Origin: a candidate division WWE3 bacterium CG08_land_8_20_14_0_20_40_13
Lineage (GTDB): Bacteria; Patescibacteriota; WWE3; 0-14-0-20-40-13
DNA length: 35,473 nt
Direction: 5' to 3'
NCBI GenBank assembly: GCA_002774285.1
Contig: PEYT01000006.1
Span: 1-35,473, forward strand
Both the position numbers and the translations under genes were made by a program. The first letter of the stretch is position 1, and every line of letters starts with the position of its first letter. Of this stretch, positions 1 to 9,092 are shown in pieces. The notes under the pieces are model-generated. The model had not been told where the DNA came from. It ran no database searches and worked only from the letters and a program-made list of their open reading frames with translations.

Positions 1-761
1 TTTGGAAAAAGTACTTAGAAATTATAATTCTATTATTTAGAATAAAAAAGTTTAAGTTTGGCGAAAGTTCCGTTAAACTTTTTGGAAAAAAAATATTCTA
101 TGATTCGCCTTATGGAATTGCAGGATATCAAAGTATGCTAGTTAGGCAACAAAGAATGTTGCGAGATGCTGGTCCAAAAAGCGCTAAAACGATTGTTGAT
201 GTTGGCGCAAATGTAGGTTTTTTTTCTATGATGCTCCGAGAAATTTATCCAGAAGCTCAAATTTATGCCGTAGAACCGGTACCGCAAATTTTTGCAAATC
301 TTAAAGCAAACCTTACTTCCGATCAGGACAGTGTTTATAATCTTGCCATTTCAGATATAAACGGAGCTGTCAAAATGAGCTTCAAAGAGCGTGAATCTGC
401 TATTAGTCATGTCATAAATAGTGGGGAAGAAGATGACTCCGAAACGGTTAAGGTTAAGTCTATGACTTTGGATAACTGGTGCCATAAGGAAAAAATAGAA
501 ATAGTAGATCTCCTGAAAATAGACACTGAGGGTTACGAGGTCCATGTTTTAAAAGGAGCAAAAAAAACATTGGCAAAAACTAGGTATCTTCATATGGAAA
601 TAAGTTTAGAAGACGAAAATTACACTTTTAGTGAAATTAATTCTATGCTATATAGTGAGGAGTTTAATTTTCAGCTCGTGTACTTTAGGAATTTTACTGA
701 TAAAGGTTACGGCCCGATTCCGGTAGGGGATTTTCTGTTTCGCAATGTTATGTTAGACTAA
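1..761 (+). CDS. FkbM family SAM-dependent methyltransferase, 5' partial
   Basis: Probable O-methyltransferase acting on a sugar or other glycan precursor. Seen: counting from the Met at 135, a SAM-binding motif I (TIVDVGANVGFFS, residues 19-31), an acidic motif II (YAVEPVP, Glu47) and the FkbM signature LLKIDTEGYEVHVLKGA (Asp130, Glu132, Glu135). The frame stays open upstream of that Met to the window edge. It encodes FGKKIFYDSPYGIAGYQS just before Met135, which reads like the usual region preceding the FkbM core, so the Met at 135 is probably internal and the true start lies outside the window. The gene ends 7 bp before the RmlD-like gene, consistent with one operon. Family assignment is firm; the methylated substrate is unknown. 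Confidence 0.88.
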   Translation, partial: WKKYLEIIILLFRIKKFKFGESSVKLFGKKIFYDSPYGIAGYQSMLVRQQRMLRDAGPKSAKTIVDVGANVGFFSMMLREIYPEAQIYAVEPVPQIFANLKANLTSDQDSVYNLAISDINGAVKMSFKERESAISHVINSGEEDDSETVKVKSMTLDNWCHKEKIEIVDLLKIDTEGYEVHVLKGAKKTLAKTRYLHMEISLEDENYTFSEINSMLYSEEFNFQLVYFRNFTDKGYGPIPVGDFLFRNVMLD

Positions 762-768
762 CGCGCAT

Positions 769-1692
769 ATGTCAAAGAAAGAGAAATTAAAAAAACGCAT
801 TTTAATAACAGGGGCCTCGGGGATGTTGGGAACAACATTTTATGAAATTTATAAAGAGTTATTCGATATCGTATCCACTGATATAGCGCCTCTAGATCCT
901 TGGACGCAAAAGTTGGATGTTAGGGACAAAAAATCGCTCTCTTCGTTAGTAGATAAGATAAGACCAGACCGCATTCTAAATTTTGCGGCGCTAACGGATG
1001 TTGAATACTGTGAAACTCATCCTGATGAAGCCTACGACACTAATGCGCAGGGTGCTGAAAATGTCGCCGAAGTATGTAAAGAGTATGACATTCCTATGGT
1101 TCATATAAGCACCGCCGGAGTTTTTGATGGAAAAAAGAATACTCCTTATATGGAGCAAGATCTGCCAAATCCCGTTAACATTTACGGAAAGGCAAAAAAT
1201 CAAGGCGATATTGCGGTGCAAAGGCTTTTAAAGGACAACTTCCATATTTTTAGAGCGGGGTGGATGATGGGTGGTTTTGACCGTGATAAAAAGTTTGTTA
1301 AAAAAATTCTTGAGCAAATAGACCAAGGAAAGACCAACTTATACGGACTTACCGATATGTTTGGGTGTCCCACATATACAAAGGATTTTTCCCAAGGCAT
1401 AGTAAAAATGTTAGAGGTAGCAAAACCGGGGCTTTATCATATGGTTAGCGAAGGAAATTGTTCTAGGTTTGATGTGGCAAAAAAAATAATTGATTTTTTT
1501 GATTTTGATAAAGTCACGCTTACAAAAGTTACAGGAGATTTTTTTGAAAAAGATTACTACGCCCCGCGTCCACCGTTTGAGGTAATTGTCAATGAAAAAA
1601 TTCATAATATGGGTATTAAGGTAATGAGAAATTGGGAAGACGCGTTAAAATCTTATTTAAGCGAAATATTAAAGCGTAGAAATGCAAAATAA
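769..1692 (+). CDS. RmlD-like NAD(P)-dependent sugar-nucleotide reductase (SDR superfamily)
   Basis: Extended short-chain dehydrogenase of 307 aa resembling dTDP-4-dehydrorhamnose reductase, the last step of dTDP-L-rhamnose synthesis. Seen: N-terminal nucleotide-binding motif GASGMLG (residues 15-21), the LNFAALTDVEYCE segment typical of RmlD, an active-site Ser/Thr region (HISTAGVFDGKK), and the YxxxK pair as YGKAK (Tyr139, Lys143). Length matches the family. No rmlA, rmlB or rmlC is in the window, so either those lie elsewhere or the enzyme reduces another 4-keto sugar. It overlaps the following GT2 gene by 11 bp, implying translational coupling. I see no Shine-Dalgarno motif before the ATG. 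Confidence 0.85.
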   Translation: MSKKEKLKKRILITGASGMLGTTFYEIYKELFDIVSTDIAPLDPWTQKLDVRDKKSLSSLVDKIRPDRILNFAALTDVEYCETHPDEAYDTNAQGAENVAEVCKEYDIPMVHISTAGVFDGKKNTPYMEQDLPNPVNIYGKAKNQGDIAVQRLLKDNFHIFRAGWMMGGFDRDKKFVKKILEQIDQGKTNLYGLTDMFGCPTYTKDFSQGIVKMLEVAKPGLYHMVSEGNCSRFDVAKKIIDFFDFDKVTLTKVTGDFFEKDYYAPRPPFEVIVNEKIHNMGIKVMRNWEDALKSYLSEILKRRNAK

Positions 1693-2716
1693 CACCACTC
1701 CGTTAGTTTCCATAGTTACCACTGCCTACAAAAACGAAAAGTTTAACGAACGGTATTTTAATACGGTTAATAAGCAATCCTATCCAAACATAGAAGTAAT
1801 TTTTGTAGACAATTTATCTCCAGATAATACTGCCTCGGACGCCAAAGAAAGAATAAAAAAAGGAAGGGTAGTCGAATCGCCGACAAATTCTGGTTGTGCC
1901 GACGGGAATAATTTAGGCGTTTTAAACGCCACCGGAAAGTACATTTTTCTTTTGGGTCCCGACACATGGGTTGACAAAGAGTGCGTAGGGAAACTTGTTG
2001 CCGAGGCGGAAAAAGACGACAACCAAATATATACTTCAAAACAGATGACTTACGATGGAAAGGAATTTATAAGTTGTGGAATTTCCGCCGATCTTTTTGG
2101 GTATCCTGCTAGAACTTATAGCAGGGATGGAAAAAAGCAGTTAAAAAAGATATTTTATGCCGATGGATCTAGTGTTTTTATGAAGCGGGAAAACTATCTT
2201 AAAGTTGGAATGATGGATGAAGCGACCTTTTTGTTTGCGGAGGATGTGGATCTTTCTTGGAAAGCTCGTATGCTTGGAATGTCCGTAATTCCCGTTCCCG
2301 AATCTATCGTTTATCACTTTAGCGGAGGTGCTATTGGTATTGGAGGATATCCGGGCTCTAAGGAAAAATATGTAACAAATTGCAGGAGAAGATTTTTGGC
2401 CGAGCGCAACATTATCCGGAACATATTAAAAAATTATTCTATTTTAAATGTTTGGTGGGTTTTGTTGTATTACTTATCAATTAATCTAGTGGAGATTGCG
2501 GCTTTGGTTTTAACTGGGCAGGCATTGTCGGCCTTTAACTCCTACTTTAAAGCTTACATCTGGAATATTAGAAATATAAAAGATACAATTAAGAAAAGGA
2601 AAGAAATTCAGAGGATCCGCACAGCTAGCGATTGGGAGGTTATGAGAAGTATGTATTTTTTTCCGCACAAGGTTCTGGCTTTTTTAGAATTAGGGATTCC
2701 CAAAGTTACAAAATAA
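1682..2716 (+). CDS. GT2 family glycosyltransferase (rhamnosyltransferase-like)
   Basis: Inverting GT-A glycosyltransferase, 344 aa, expected to add a sugar from a nucleotide donor to a growing lipid-linked glycan on the cytoplasmic face. Seen: start VSIVTTAYKNE, donor-binding FVDNLSPDNT (41-50), the segment SPTNSGCADGNNLG (66-79), the acidic motif LLGPDTWVD (Asp94 and Asp98, in the DxD region), and the acceptor/catalytic motif FAEDVDLSWKARMLG. The last ~110 residues hold a hydrophobic stretch (near ILNVWWVLLYYLSINLVEIAALVL) that could anchor it to the membrane. The order resembles WcaA/RfbF-type enzymes. It overlaps the upstream RmlD-like gene by 11 bp, which fits a rhamnosyl or related deoxysugar donor; the sugar itself is inference. 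Confidence 0.85.
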   Translation: MQNNTTPLVSIVTTAYKNEKFNERYFNTVNKQSYPNIEVIFVDNLSPDNTASDAKERIKKGRVVESPTNSGCADGNNLGVLNATGKYIFLLGPDTWVDKECVGKLVAEAEKDDNQIYTSKQMTYDGKEFISCGISADLFGYPARTYSRDGKKQLKKIFYADGSSVFMKRENYLKVGMMDEATFLFAEDVDLSWKARMLGMSVIPVPESIVYHFSGGAIGIGGYPGSKEKYVTNCRRRFLAERNIIRNILKNYSILNVWWVLLYYLSINLVEIAALVLTGQALSAFNSYFKAYIWNIRNIKDTIKKRKEIQRIRTASDWEVMRSMYFFPHKVLAFLELGIPKVTK

Positions 2717-2720
2717 TTTT

Positions 2721-4961
2721 ATGAAATCACAAATAATTTTTAGTACGGTTATGAATGAAGTGGGGGGGTTTTTGAAGACCCATCTGATTAGGAAAATGAA
2801 TGAAGAAAAACTTATAAAGGTTCTTATTTCAGTGATTTTTGTTTTTGGTCTTATTATTACTATTCCTATAGTGTCTAGAACCATGGCTCACGCCGACGAA
2901 TATCAGTTTTATCTCAACGCCTTTACTATAATGGCGGGGAAGGAACTTCACAATTATATTCATGTCGCTTTAACGGAATATTTGCTTGCAGGATTCTTCT
3001 CTTTTATAAATCTGTTTACTAGTTCTGGGGTAAATTTTCCCCAAGGAGATCCCTCGTTAGCCTCATATTTTTGGGGTCACTGGTTTGGGTTTATCCTCTA
3101 TATCTTGGCCTATGTTTTGGGACTTATTGTCTTGCAAAAAAACGAAACCAAGATTAAATTACGCTTAGTTTTTTTTAGTATTTTGTATTTTGCATCCCCG
3201 GGAATGTTGGAAAGATTCCTTAGAATAAATTCCGACTCAATGATGATGGTAGTTTTCTTAAACTACTTAATTGTTTCTTTTTGGATACAAAAAAACAAGC
3301 CTTCTGTTGGAAAAACTTTTATTATTAATCTCGTATTTTTGTTTTTGGGGTCCTTCACAAATTTAAAATCTTTGTTCTTGTTCTTTCCGATTTTTTCCAT
3401 AACTACGATCAATTCTTTTTTATGGTCGCGGCAGAAACATACCGTTTTAAGTCTTAACTATTTATATAAATTTATCCTCTATACTTCCGGTATTTTCTTT
3501 GGGGGAGTTCTTTTATGGGTTACCTTTATGCCCAAGCCTTTTGATTACATAAGATTTTGGTATGGGGTAAAGAAAGCGACCGTTCATGGCACACAATTTG
3601 ATTTTGATTACCCGAGTCAATCTTTTGGAAGTTGGAAAGTTTATATATATGATTTTTTTGCTGAATATTTAGGATTGACAGCTCTTATGGCTGTGATGCT
3701 AATTATAATAATTTTTATCATTGTTAAGAAAAACGATTTGAGGATGCTTTTTAACAAGATTTTACAAGGAATTAGCGTAGTAAAAGTAAAAGGTGTTTTT
3801 GACGGGGATTTGTATCCGTACACCGGATTAATCCTTACATTATCACTGATTTTTTACTATTTGGGGGTTTCCCTGCGAGTTGTCCACTGGTCCAGATGGG
3901 GAGTCCCGATAGGATTTTTGGGAATAATGCTGATATCTGCAGTATTAGAAAAAGCAGTTCTACTTTTAGATCCTCTTAAAAGATGGTCAATTAAAAAGAT
4001 TTTTCTCGGCTTCCTTGGGTTTTTTATGATTGCTGTTTCACTAAGAATACTAATTACTGTTGACATGATAAGAACGGATTTTCCCGAAAAAGGTAATTTC
4101 CCATTAACTTTTATTGATACAGAAAAGCTGGCTTTAGATTTGGGAATTCCGAAAAAGGAAATGATTCAAAGAATGATGTGGTTTACTGGTTACACACCAA
4201 ACATAGGGACGGAGTCTTTGGAAAAAATAACTGACGAAAAGAACAAGGATGTGCGTTATGTCCTTTGGCCTTATTGGAATATAGGTTTAGTTTATACGAA
4301 GAAAAATGTTGATCTAGGAACTCACAATCAGCGAGCGTTTATAGATAAGTATGCGGAGGAAATCTTCTACAGGTTTCCAACTTTTAGCGCGTTTTATATG
4401 CATATAACGAAGTATTTTGCTTGGAGGGTGCTTGGAATTACTTGGAATCCGGAATTAGACTCTTTGTTAGAGACCCAGTATGCTGTTATTAAGCTTAAGG
4501 ATCGAGTATCCGATATTAGTCTAAACTATAGTGTGGGATTTAATGACATGTCTCATTATTTTTTCCCAAAATCTTTGACTTTTAACATGGCCACTCTTAA
4601 AGATGGTTATATGTTTCCCCCATGCTATTCTTATCCCGATACAAAGTATTTATCCGATGGCAAGAGAGTGGAGCCTCCCATCGACATAGGTATTGGAGCT
4701 AGAACAGCAGGTTTATATTGTCACAGTACTAGGTTTCGAATATTTTTTAAGGGTACTTATAGAATTAGGGTAGAGGGGTTGCCGGAAAACGAAGATAACA
4801 TCCAGAAAGTCTTTTCAAACATCAGTACACTCTCATGGGACCCGAATACCAAAACAGCCACAATAAAAGCTGAAAGCACCATGATACCGGGAGATTTTGG
4901 TGTTGCTACAAAAGAGGAGAATATCCCCGGCCTACAATTTCGGGTTTTTTACACTAATTAA
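2721..4961 (+). CDS. Large GT-C-type membrane glycosyltransferase-like protein
   Basis: Polytopic membrane protein, 746 aa, roughly ten or more hydrophobic segments followed by a C-terminal soluble part of ~280 residues. Seen: one membrane helix (LIKVLISVIFVFGLIITIPI), then a first outer loop with HADE (Asp59, Glu60). An acidic pair in that loop is typical of lipid-phosphate-sugar-dependent GT-C enzymes. I do not recognise a named subfamily. The annotated start lies 4 bp after the GT2 stop, but an ATG at 2796, preceded by AGGA, also precedes the first helix, and the 25 residues between the two look non-conserved. A G7 run (2762-2768) lies between the two candidate starts. Expected role: extracytoplasmic sugar transfer from a polyprenyl-phosphate donor. 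Confidence 0.7.
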   Translation: MKSQIIFSTVMNEVGGFLKTHLIRKMNEEKLIKVLISVIFVFGLIITIPIVSRTMAHADEYQFYLNAFTIMAGKELHNYIHVALTEYLLAGFFSFINLFTSSGVNFPQGDPSLASYFWGHWFGFILYILAYVLGLIVLQKNETKIKLRLVFFSILYFASPGMLERFLRINSDSMMMVVFLNYLIVSFWIQKNKPSVGKTFIINLVFLFLGSFTNLKSLFLFFPIFSITTINSFLWSRQKHTVLSLNYLYKFILYTSGIFFGGVLLWVTFMPKPFDYIRFWYGVKKATVHGTQFDFDYPSQSFGSWKVYIYDFFAEYLGLTALMAVMLIIIIFIIVKKNDLRMLFNKILQGISVVKVKGVFDGDLYPYTGLILTLSLIFYYLGVSLRVVHWSRWGVPIGFLGIMLISAVLEKAVLLLDPLKRWSIKKIFLGFLGFFMIAVSLRILITVDMIRTDFPEKGNFPLTFIDTEKLALDLGIPKKEMIQRMMWFTGYTPNIGTESLEKITDEKNKDVRYVLWPYWNIGLVYTKKNVDLGTHNQRAFIDKYAEEIFYRFPTFSAFYMHITKYFAWRVLGITWNPELDSLLETQYAVIKLKDRVSDISLNYSVGFNDMSHYFFPKSLTFNMATLKDGYMFPPCYSYPDTKYLSDGKRVEPPIDIGIGARTAGLYCHSTRFRIFFKGTYRIRVEGLPENEDNIQKVFSNISTLSWDPNTKTATIKAESTMIPGDFGVATKEENIPGLQFRVFYTN

Positions 4962-4986
4962 CTGTCTTAGCGTGTGAAATTATGAT
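4958..4986 (+). promoter_or_regulatory. Candidate promoter upstream of the first AftD-like gene
   Basis: In the 88-bp gap 4962-5049, TTAACT (4958-4963) and TATGAT (4981-4986) are separated by 17 bp and match the -35 and -10 consensus at 4/6 and 5/6. A second -10-like TATACT is at 5009-5014. This is the longest gap in the window, so a transcription start here is plausible, but no TG extension is present. Confidence 0.3.
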
Positions 4987-5049
4987 ATCTGTGCTGGGCT
5001 GAAGAATTTATACTCATCTTTTAAATGCGGGCATTTCCAAGATTAAGCA

Positions 5050-8000
5050 ATGCATTTGGTACTTCCTTTTAAAATTAAGCAAATCATTCTTAAACCGGAA
5101 GTTCTGTTTTTTCTTGGCGCCGCAATATCTATTGCTGTATACATATATATTTTATTTGGCGATGCTGAATTACTAGCTAGTGGAGATAATTACACATATT
5201 TACAGCTGGGAAAGAAAATATTTAACCTATATATATGGGATATCTCTATTCCATTGGGAGGTATAACCAGCTCTGCCCCTAACTTGTTAGGATTTTCTCT
5301 CTGTTCGACATTATTTAATTTTTTACCGACGGCGGTTCTTCAAAGGACGCTCTTTTTCTGCCTGTACTTTATCGGGTTAGTTGGTTTTTATAAATTAACA
5401 AGGTTGTTTTCGCGGGGGTTTTATATGTTTGCTCTTCTTCCTTCCACGGTACTTTTTTTATTTAACGCCTTTGGATCTCTAAACCCATTTTCTTTTTTCC
5501 CCATGATGTATCAGGCGTACCTTCCATTTTCCTTGTATTACTTTATAAAGTTGTCAAGAAGTAATAGTTTTAATTTTTCATGCATATTAAAACTATTGGC
5601 GATGGCCGTAATTTTTACTCCTATTAATTCAAATCCGGCCCTTTCAATAACTATATTTGTTCCCCAAGCCTTGTATTTGGTTTTATCAATAAAAAAAATG
5701 AATAAGGCAATAATTCTAAATATTCTAGCTTACTACACAATTTTTACCTTAATCAATTTATGGTGGCTAATGCCCATGCTTTATTATTATGTGGAAAATG
5801 CGAGCAGGGTTTTTAATAGTGGGTGGTTTACCGCTTTGTCCGTCGGGAGTTTATATCAAAATTTTAGATTCATTGGACAGTGGGGGTGGTATGGCAAACA
5901 TTTTTTATATGATTATTATCCGTTTCATAATTGGTACGATGCGCCTGTAGTTTTCGTTATTGGTTATGTACTGGTTATTATTACAATAGCTTTTTCTTTT
6001 AGAAAAAAGGCGAGCTTCAGAAAACCCCAAACTTTTTTTATTGCCTTATTTCTAGTCTCCCTATTCTTGGCGGGAGGATCCCGTCCCCCCTTTGGATATG
6101 TTTACAGCCTGTTATTTGACCATCTCCCCGGATTTAAAATTTTTAGAGAACCTTTTACAAAATTTGGTGAGTTATATGTACTATCTTTCTCGATTTTATT
6201 TTATATATCTTTGGTAAATATAAGGGAAAAAATTCGCGGGAAGTGGAAATCCATAACATTTATTTTGGTTCTTTTCGCCGTTCTCATTAATGCGAAACCT
6301 GTTTTGTTAGGGGAGCACGTGTGGTCAAAATGGAATGGTAGTGTTAGAACCTCAAGAGTAAATATACCGACGTACTGGAAAGATTTTGAAAAATATACTA
6401 ATAACAATTTTAAAGATGCTCGAATACTGGCTACTCCGAAATTCTATTATGGCGGGGCGTGGAATTGGATTTATGGGTTTACATCGGCGGATGATGTAGC
6501 GGTAAATTTTGTGGATAACGGAAGCAGTATTTTAAGAAACCCTATTTCCAGTGGATCTTACGCGGGGGAAGTAATAGACAATGTATTTCGGGTTGCTGAC
6601 TTGCCCAAAAATTACCTAGCTTTGTTATCTGTTGATTATATACTTCAGGAGAATGATTTGGATTGGAGGTATTCGGGAGAGCTAGCTTTACCGCCTAGTA
6701 GAAATGATTTAGCAATCAATAGATTGGGTGTTGAAAAAATCAAGGAATTCGGTGAATTTACTACAAAGTATCTGTCAAAAATACCTAATGGTGAAACGAA
6801 TACATCATTAAGGCAGGAGTTAAACACCGAGCTTGCAGGAAGATCGGCCTTGATTTTGTATGAAGTACCAGAAAATGATAAATTGCCAAGGTTTTATATT
6901 CCTAAAAACCTTGTTTACTCTTGGTCAACTATTAGAGAGCTACCCTATGTTTTGCAAGCGTCAAATTATGCAAAGGAAGTCGGGGTTTTTATAAAAGATA
7001 AAAATGTGGTTGATAAATTACCTTTGGAGGATTCGGCCGACCGAATAATTTTCGGCACCAGAAAATTTTCGCGATTTTCTTTGCAGGATTTAAAATGGAA
7101 AGATGGTTGGTCGTGGCCTGTTGTGGTTAACACAGATCCAACAAGTTCTTTGTACAAATTTGTTCGGGTAAAAGAAAATATCGACAAAATTCTTCCAAGA
7201 AGCCCTCTTGATAAAGCAGATCTGTTACTTTGGCTTGCCGCAAAAAGAGTTGCTGAAATAACTAAGTATACGATACCTCCGAAGTTAGAAGACCAACTTG
7301 TTAAAGATTATACAAATTTAATTAGCCAATCAATTGAAGTTTTAAAGAATGTTCCGGAGAATAAATGGATTGACGACGATAGCGAGAGGGATTACTGGGG
7401 GATGGTAGGTAAGGTGTTAAAGTATGTAGAGAGATCCAATTCGACCCTTTCCCTTTCCGGATATTCTTTTGATTCCAATTCGGATCCAAGAGTTTTGTAT
7501 AAAGATTTTCTTGTTTGGGTTTACGAAGTTGCTTCTTCTGTCTGTGGAGAATATTGTTATATTTTTAAAGTTCCCGAAGATGGTAAATATAGTGTTTATA
7601 TTGGTGATGATGCTCTATCAAAACAAATTCCAATAGGTGCTAAATTGGCTAATTTGGAATATACGGAGACCGGAAACCAAAAGAATGAGATGGCGGGTTG
7701 GCATTATGACGGTGATATTACATTTAAAAAAGGAACAAATTACGCTGTTAACTTAACCCCCCCAAAGGCAAGAAATCTGATTGATTCTGGTGAATGGTTG
7801 ATTCCAAATTCTGCTACTTTAGGTGGCTCTAACGCGGATTTTGTTATGCAGAACATCATTCCGGGTTATTATGTGCTAGGCTCAGATAATATATCTCTCC
7901 TTGAAGAAGCACAATCCAGTTTGGTTATGTGGAATGACACTATACACTACAGGCCGTTAAAAGACTTTGAGGCGAGTAAGGAATACAGAGTATCTTTTGA

Positions 8001-8718
8001 GTATTTGGCCGATTCTGGTGGAATGGGTGTGGTTATCGTGGAATCAAATTCTCCAATTCAAAATCCAATTTCTGATAGCCAATTGTTATCGACTAAAGTT
8101 TTGGTCAAAGCTGAATTTGGGCAAAGTTGTTCCGACAAATTCGGAGATTCCGATTGTTGGCGCGCCTACAAAAATGTTTTTAGGTCTAGCAACAATGCTA
8201 AATCAGCTCTTCTTTATATCTACGCCTATCCAAATGTTAGAGAGGTATCTAATGTAAAAGTCAGAAATATTTCAATAGAGGAAGTATTGGAGCCCCTTCT
8301 TATGGTAAAAAAGGATGGGAATAAGTTGATGAATGCTTCTTTGACTTTACCCAATATAGAATTTTCCGAAATAAACCCAACCAAATATAAGGTCAATGTT
8401 TCAAAAGGGAATGTCCCTTACGATCTAATTTTTAGTGAAAGCTACGATAGGGGTTGGAGATTATATTTGGAGGGTACGAAACTTATTCCTAATTCAAGTC
8501 ACTCCGTAGTTAACGGATACGCAAATCTATGGCATATAAAGCCGGAAGATACCGGTAACAAAGAGTCTTACACAATGATCGTCGAATTCTATCCGCAAAG
8601 AATCTATGCGATTTGTATTATCTTAAGTTTGAGCGTGTTTCTGATGGCGATAATGTATTGTATAGTTGCACATACAATAAGCTTGTTTACCGCAGTTAAA
8701 ATTAATTCACGGCTATGA
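5050..8718 (+). CDS. Giant AftD-like/YfhO-like GT-C membrane protein with ~480-aa extracytoplasmic insert
   Basis: Membrane protein of 1222 aa. Residues ~1-430 hold about ten hydrophobic helices. The first outer loop carries GDN (Asp46). The motif GGSRPPFG followed by FKIFREPFTKFGELYVLS resembles the alpha-(1->3)-arabinofuranosyltransferase (AftD, DUF3367) family. Residues ~430-620 and ~1104-1200 are soluble and match the downstream paralog, including ESYDRGWRLYLEG as in YfhO-type proteins; a final helix follows. Residues ~620-1100 are absent from the paralog. They hold a helical part, then a beta-rich part with two close Cys pairs (832/836, 1027/1036), suggestive of carbohydrate-binding modules as in mycobacterial AftD. 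The stop overlaps the next start (ATGA). A C7 run occurs at 7757-7763. Function as a glycan-building transferase is inferred. Confidence 0.75.
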   Translation: MHLVLPFKIKQIILKPEVLFFLGAAISIAVYIYILFGDAELLASGDNYTYLQLGKKIFNLYIWDISIPLGGITSSAPNLLGFSLCSTLFNFLPTAVLQRTLFFCLYFIGLVGFYKLTRLFSRGFYMFALLPSTVLFLFNAFGSLNPFSFFPMMYQAYLPFSLYYFIKLSRSNSFNFSCILKLLAMAVIFTPINSNPALSITIFVPQALYLVLSIKKMNKAIILNILAYYTIFTLINLWWLMPMLYYYVENASRVFNSGWFTALSVGSLYQNFRFIGQWGWYGKHFLYDYYPFHNWYDAPVVFVIGYVLVIITIAFSFRKKASFRKPQTFFIALFLVSLFLAGGSRPPFGYVYSLLFDHLPGFKIFREPFTKFGELYVLSFSILFYISLVNIREKIRGKWKSITFILVLFAVLINAKPVLLGEHVWSKWNGSVRTSRVNIPTYWKDFEKYTNNNFKDARILATPKFYYGGAWNWIYGFTSADDVAVNFVDNGSSILRNPISSGSYAGEVIDNVFRVADLPKNYLALLSVDYILQENDLDWRYSGELALPPSRNDLAINRLGVEKIKEFGEFTTKYLSKIPNGETNTSLRQELNTELAGRSALILYEVPENDKLPRFYIPKNLVYSWSTIRELPYVLQASNYAKEVGVFIKDKNVVDKLPLEDSADRIIFGTRKFSRFSLQDLKWKDGWSWPVVVNTDPTSSLYKFVRVKENIDKILPRSPLDKADLLLWLAAKRVAEITKYTIPPKLEDQLVKDYTNLISQSIEVLKNVPENKWIDDDSERDYWGMVGKVLKYVERSNSTLSLSGYSFDSNSDPRVLYKDFLVWVYEVASSVCGEYCYIFKVPEDGKYSVYIGDDALSKQIPIGAKLANLEYTETGNQKNEMAGWHYDGDITFKKGTNYAVNLTPPKARNLIDSGEWLIPNSATLGGSNADFVMQNIIPGYYVLGSDNISLLEEAQSSLVMWNDTIHYRPLKDFEASKEYRVSFEYLADSGGMGVVIVESNSPIQNPISDSQLLSTKVLVKAEFGQSCSDKFGDSDCWRAYKNVFRSSNNAKSALLYIYAYPNVREVSNVKVRNISIEEVLEPLLMVKKDGNKLMNASLTLPNIEFSEINPTKYKVNVSKGNVPYDLIFSESYDRGWRLYLEGTKLIPNSSHSVVNGYANLWHIKPEDTGNKESYTMIVEFYPQRIYAICIILSLSVFLMAIMYCIVAHTISLFTAVKINSRL

Positions 8719-9092
8719 GATTACCCCCTATTCCAAAATCAAAGATAGTTGAGTTGTTAGAATTATTTAAGAAATTACTAGTTAAAAATAAAGTTGTGAT
8801 GGTTTTTTTATTTGTTTTTGGTGTTTCGGCGGATGCGGTATTGTTGGAATCTGTTAATTCATACGTATTTATTTTCTTAGCGGTTGTGTGGTTACTGTGT
8901 GAATTGGTGTATGTGCGAAAATACGATTGGTACCTTACGCTCTCAACGATATTGCTATTTTTGGTAGTGCCGGTTAAGCTTCTTGGTCTTGAGACCGCCG
9001 CCGAAAAAATTTCGATTTGGGCTTATTTTTATCTAGTGATTACATTCATTAAGAAACTAAAAAAAAGTGAACATAAAATCACTGCTTGTTAG
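8715..9092 (+). CDS. Small hypothetical membrane protein
   Basis: I do not recognise a family. The 125-residue protein has a basic N-terminus (residues 1-27) and then about four hydrophobic segments (VVMVFLFVFGVSA; YVFIFLAVVWLLCELVY; WYLTLSTILLFLVVPV; ISIWAYFYLVITFI), ending in a Lys-rich tail. Its ATG overlaps the stop of the preceding giant GT-C gene as ATGA, and its 3' end overlaps the GTG of the next giant paralog by 26 bp. It therefore lies strictly between the tandem paralogs and is probably translated with them. It could be an accessory subunit, but nothing in the sequence shows that. Confidence 0.7.
   Translation: MRLPPIPKSKIVELLELFKKLLVKNKVVMVFLFVFGVSADAVLLESVNSYVFIFLAVVWLLCELVYVRKYDWYLTLSTILLFLVVPVKLLGLETAAEKISIWAYFYLVITFIKKLKKSEHKITAC

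Noticed and set aside
2105-2125. 7-bp inverted repeat CCTGCTA ... TAGCAGG with 7-nt loop
   Set aside because: Single copy, lies in conserved GT2 sequence, and lacks the 5-3-5 architecture of the palindromic elements.
5023-5036. Palindrome-like AAATGC-GG-GCATTT before the gene at 5050
   Set aside because: The loop would be only 2 nt and there is no T-run; too short to support as a terminator or operator from one copy.
7967-8257. 96-aa open frame within the 1222-aa gene
   Set aside because: It lies in another frame of a clearly coding region with recognisable protein sequence and shows no domain.
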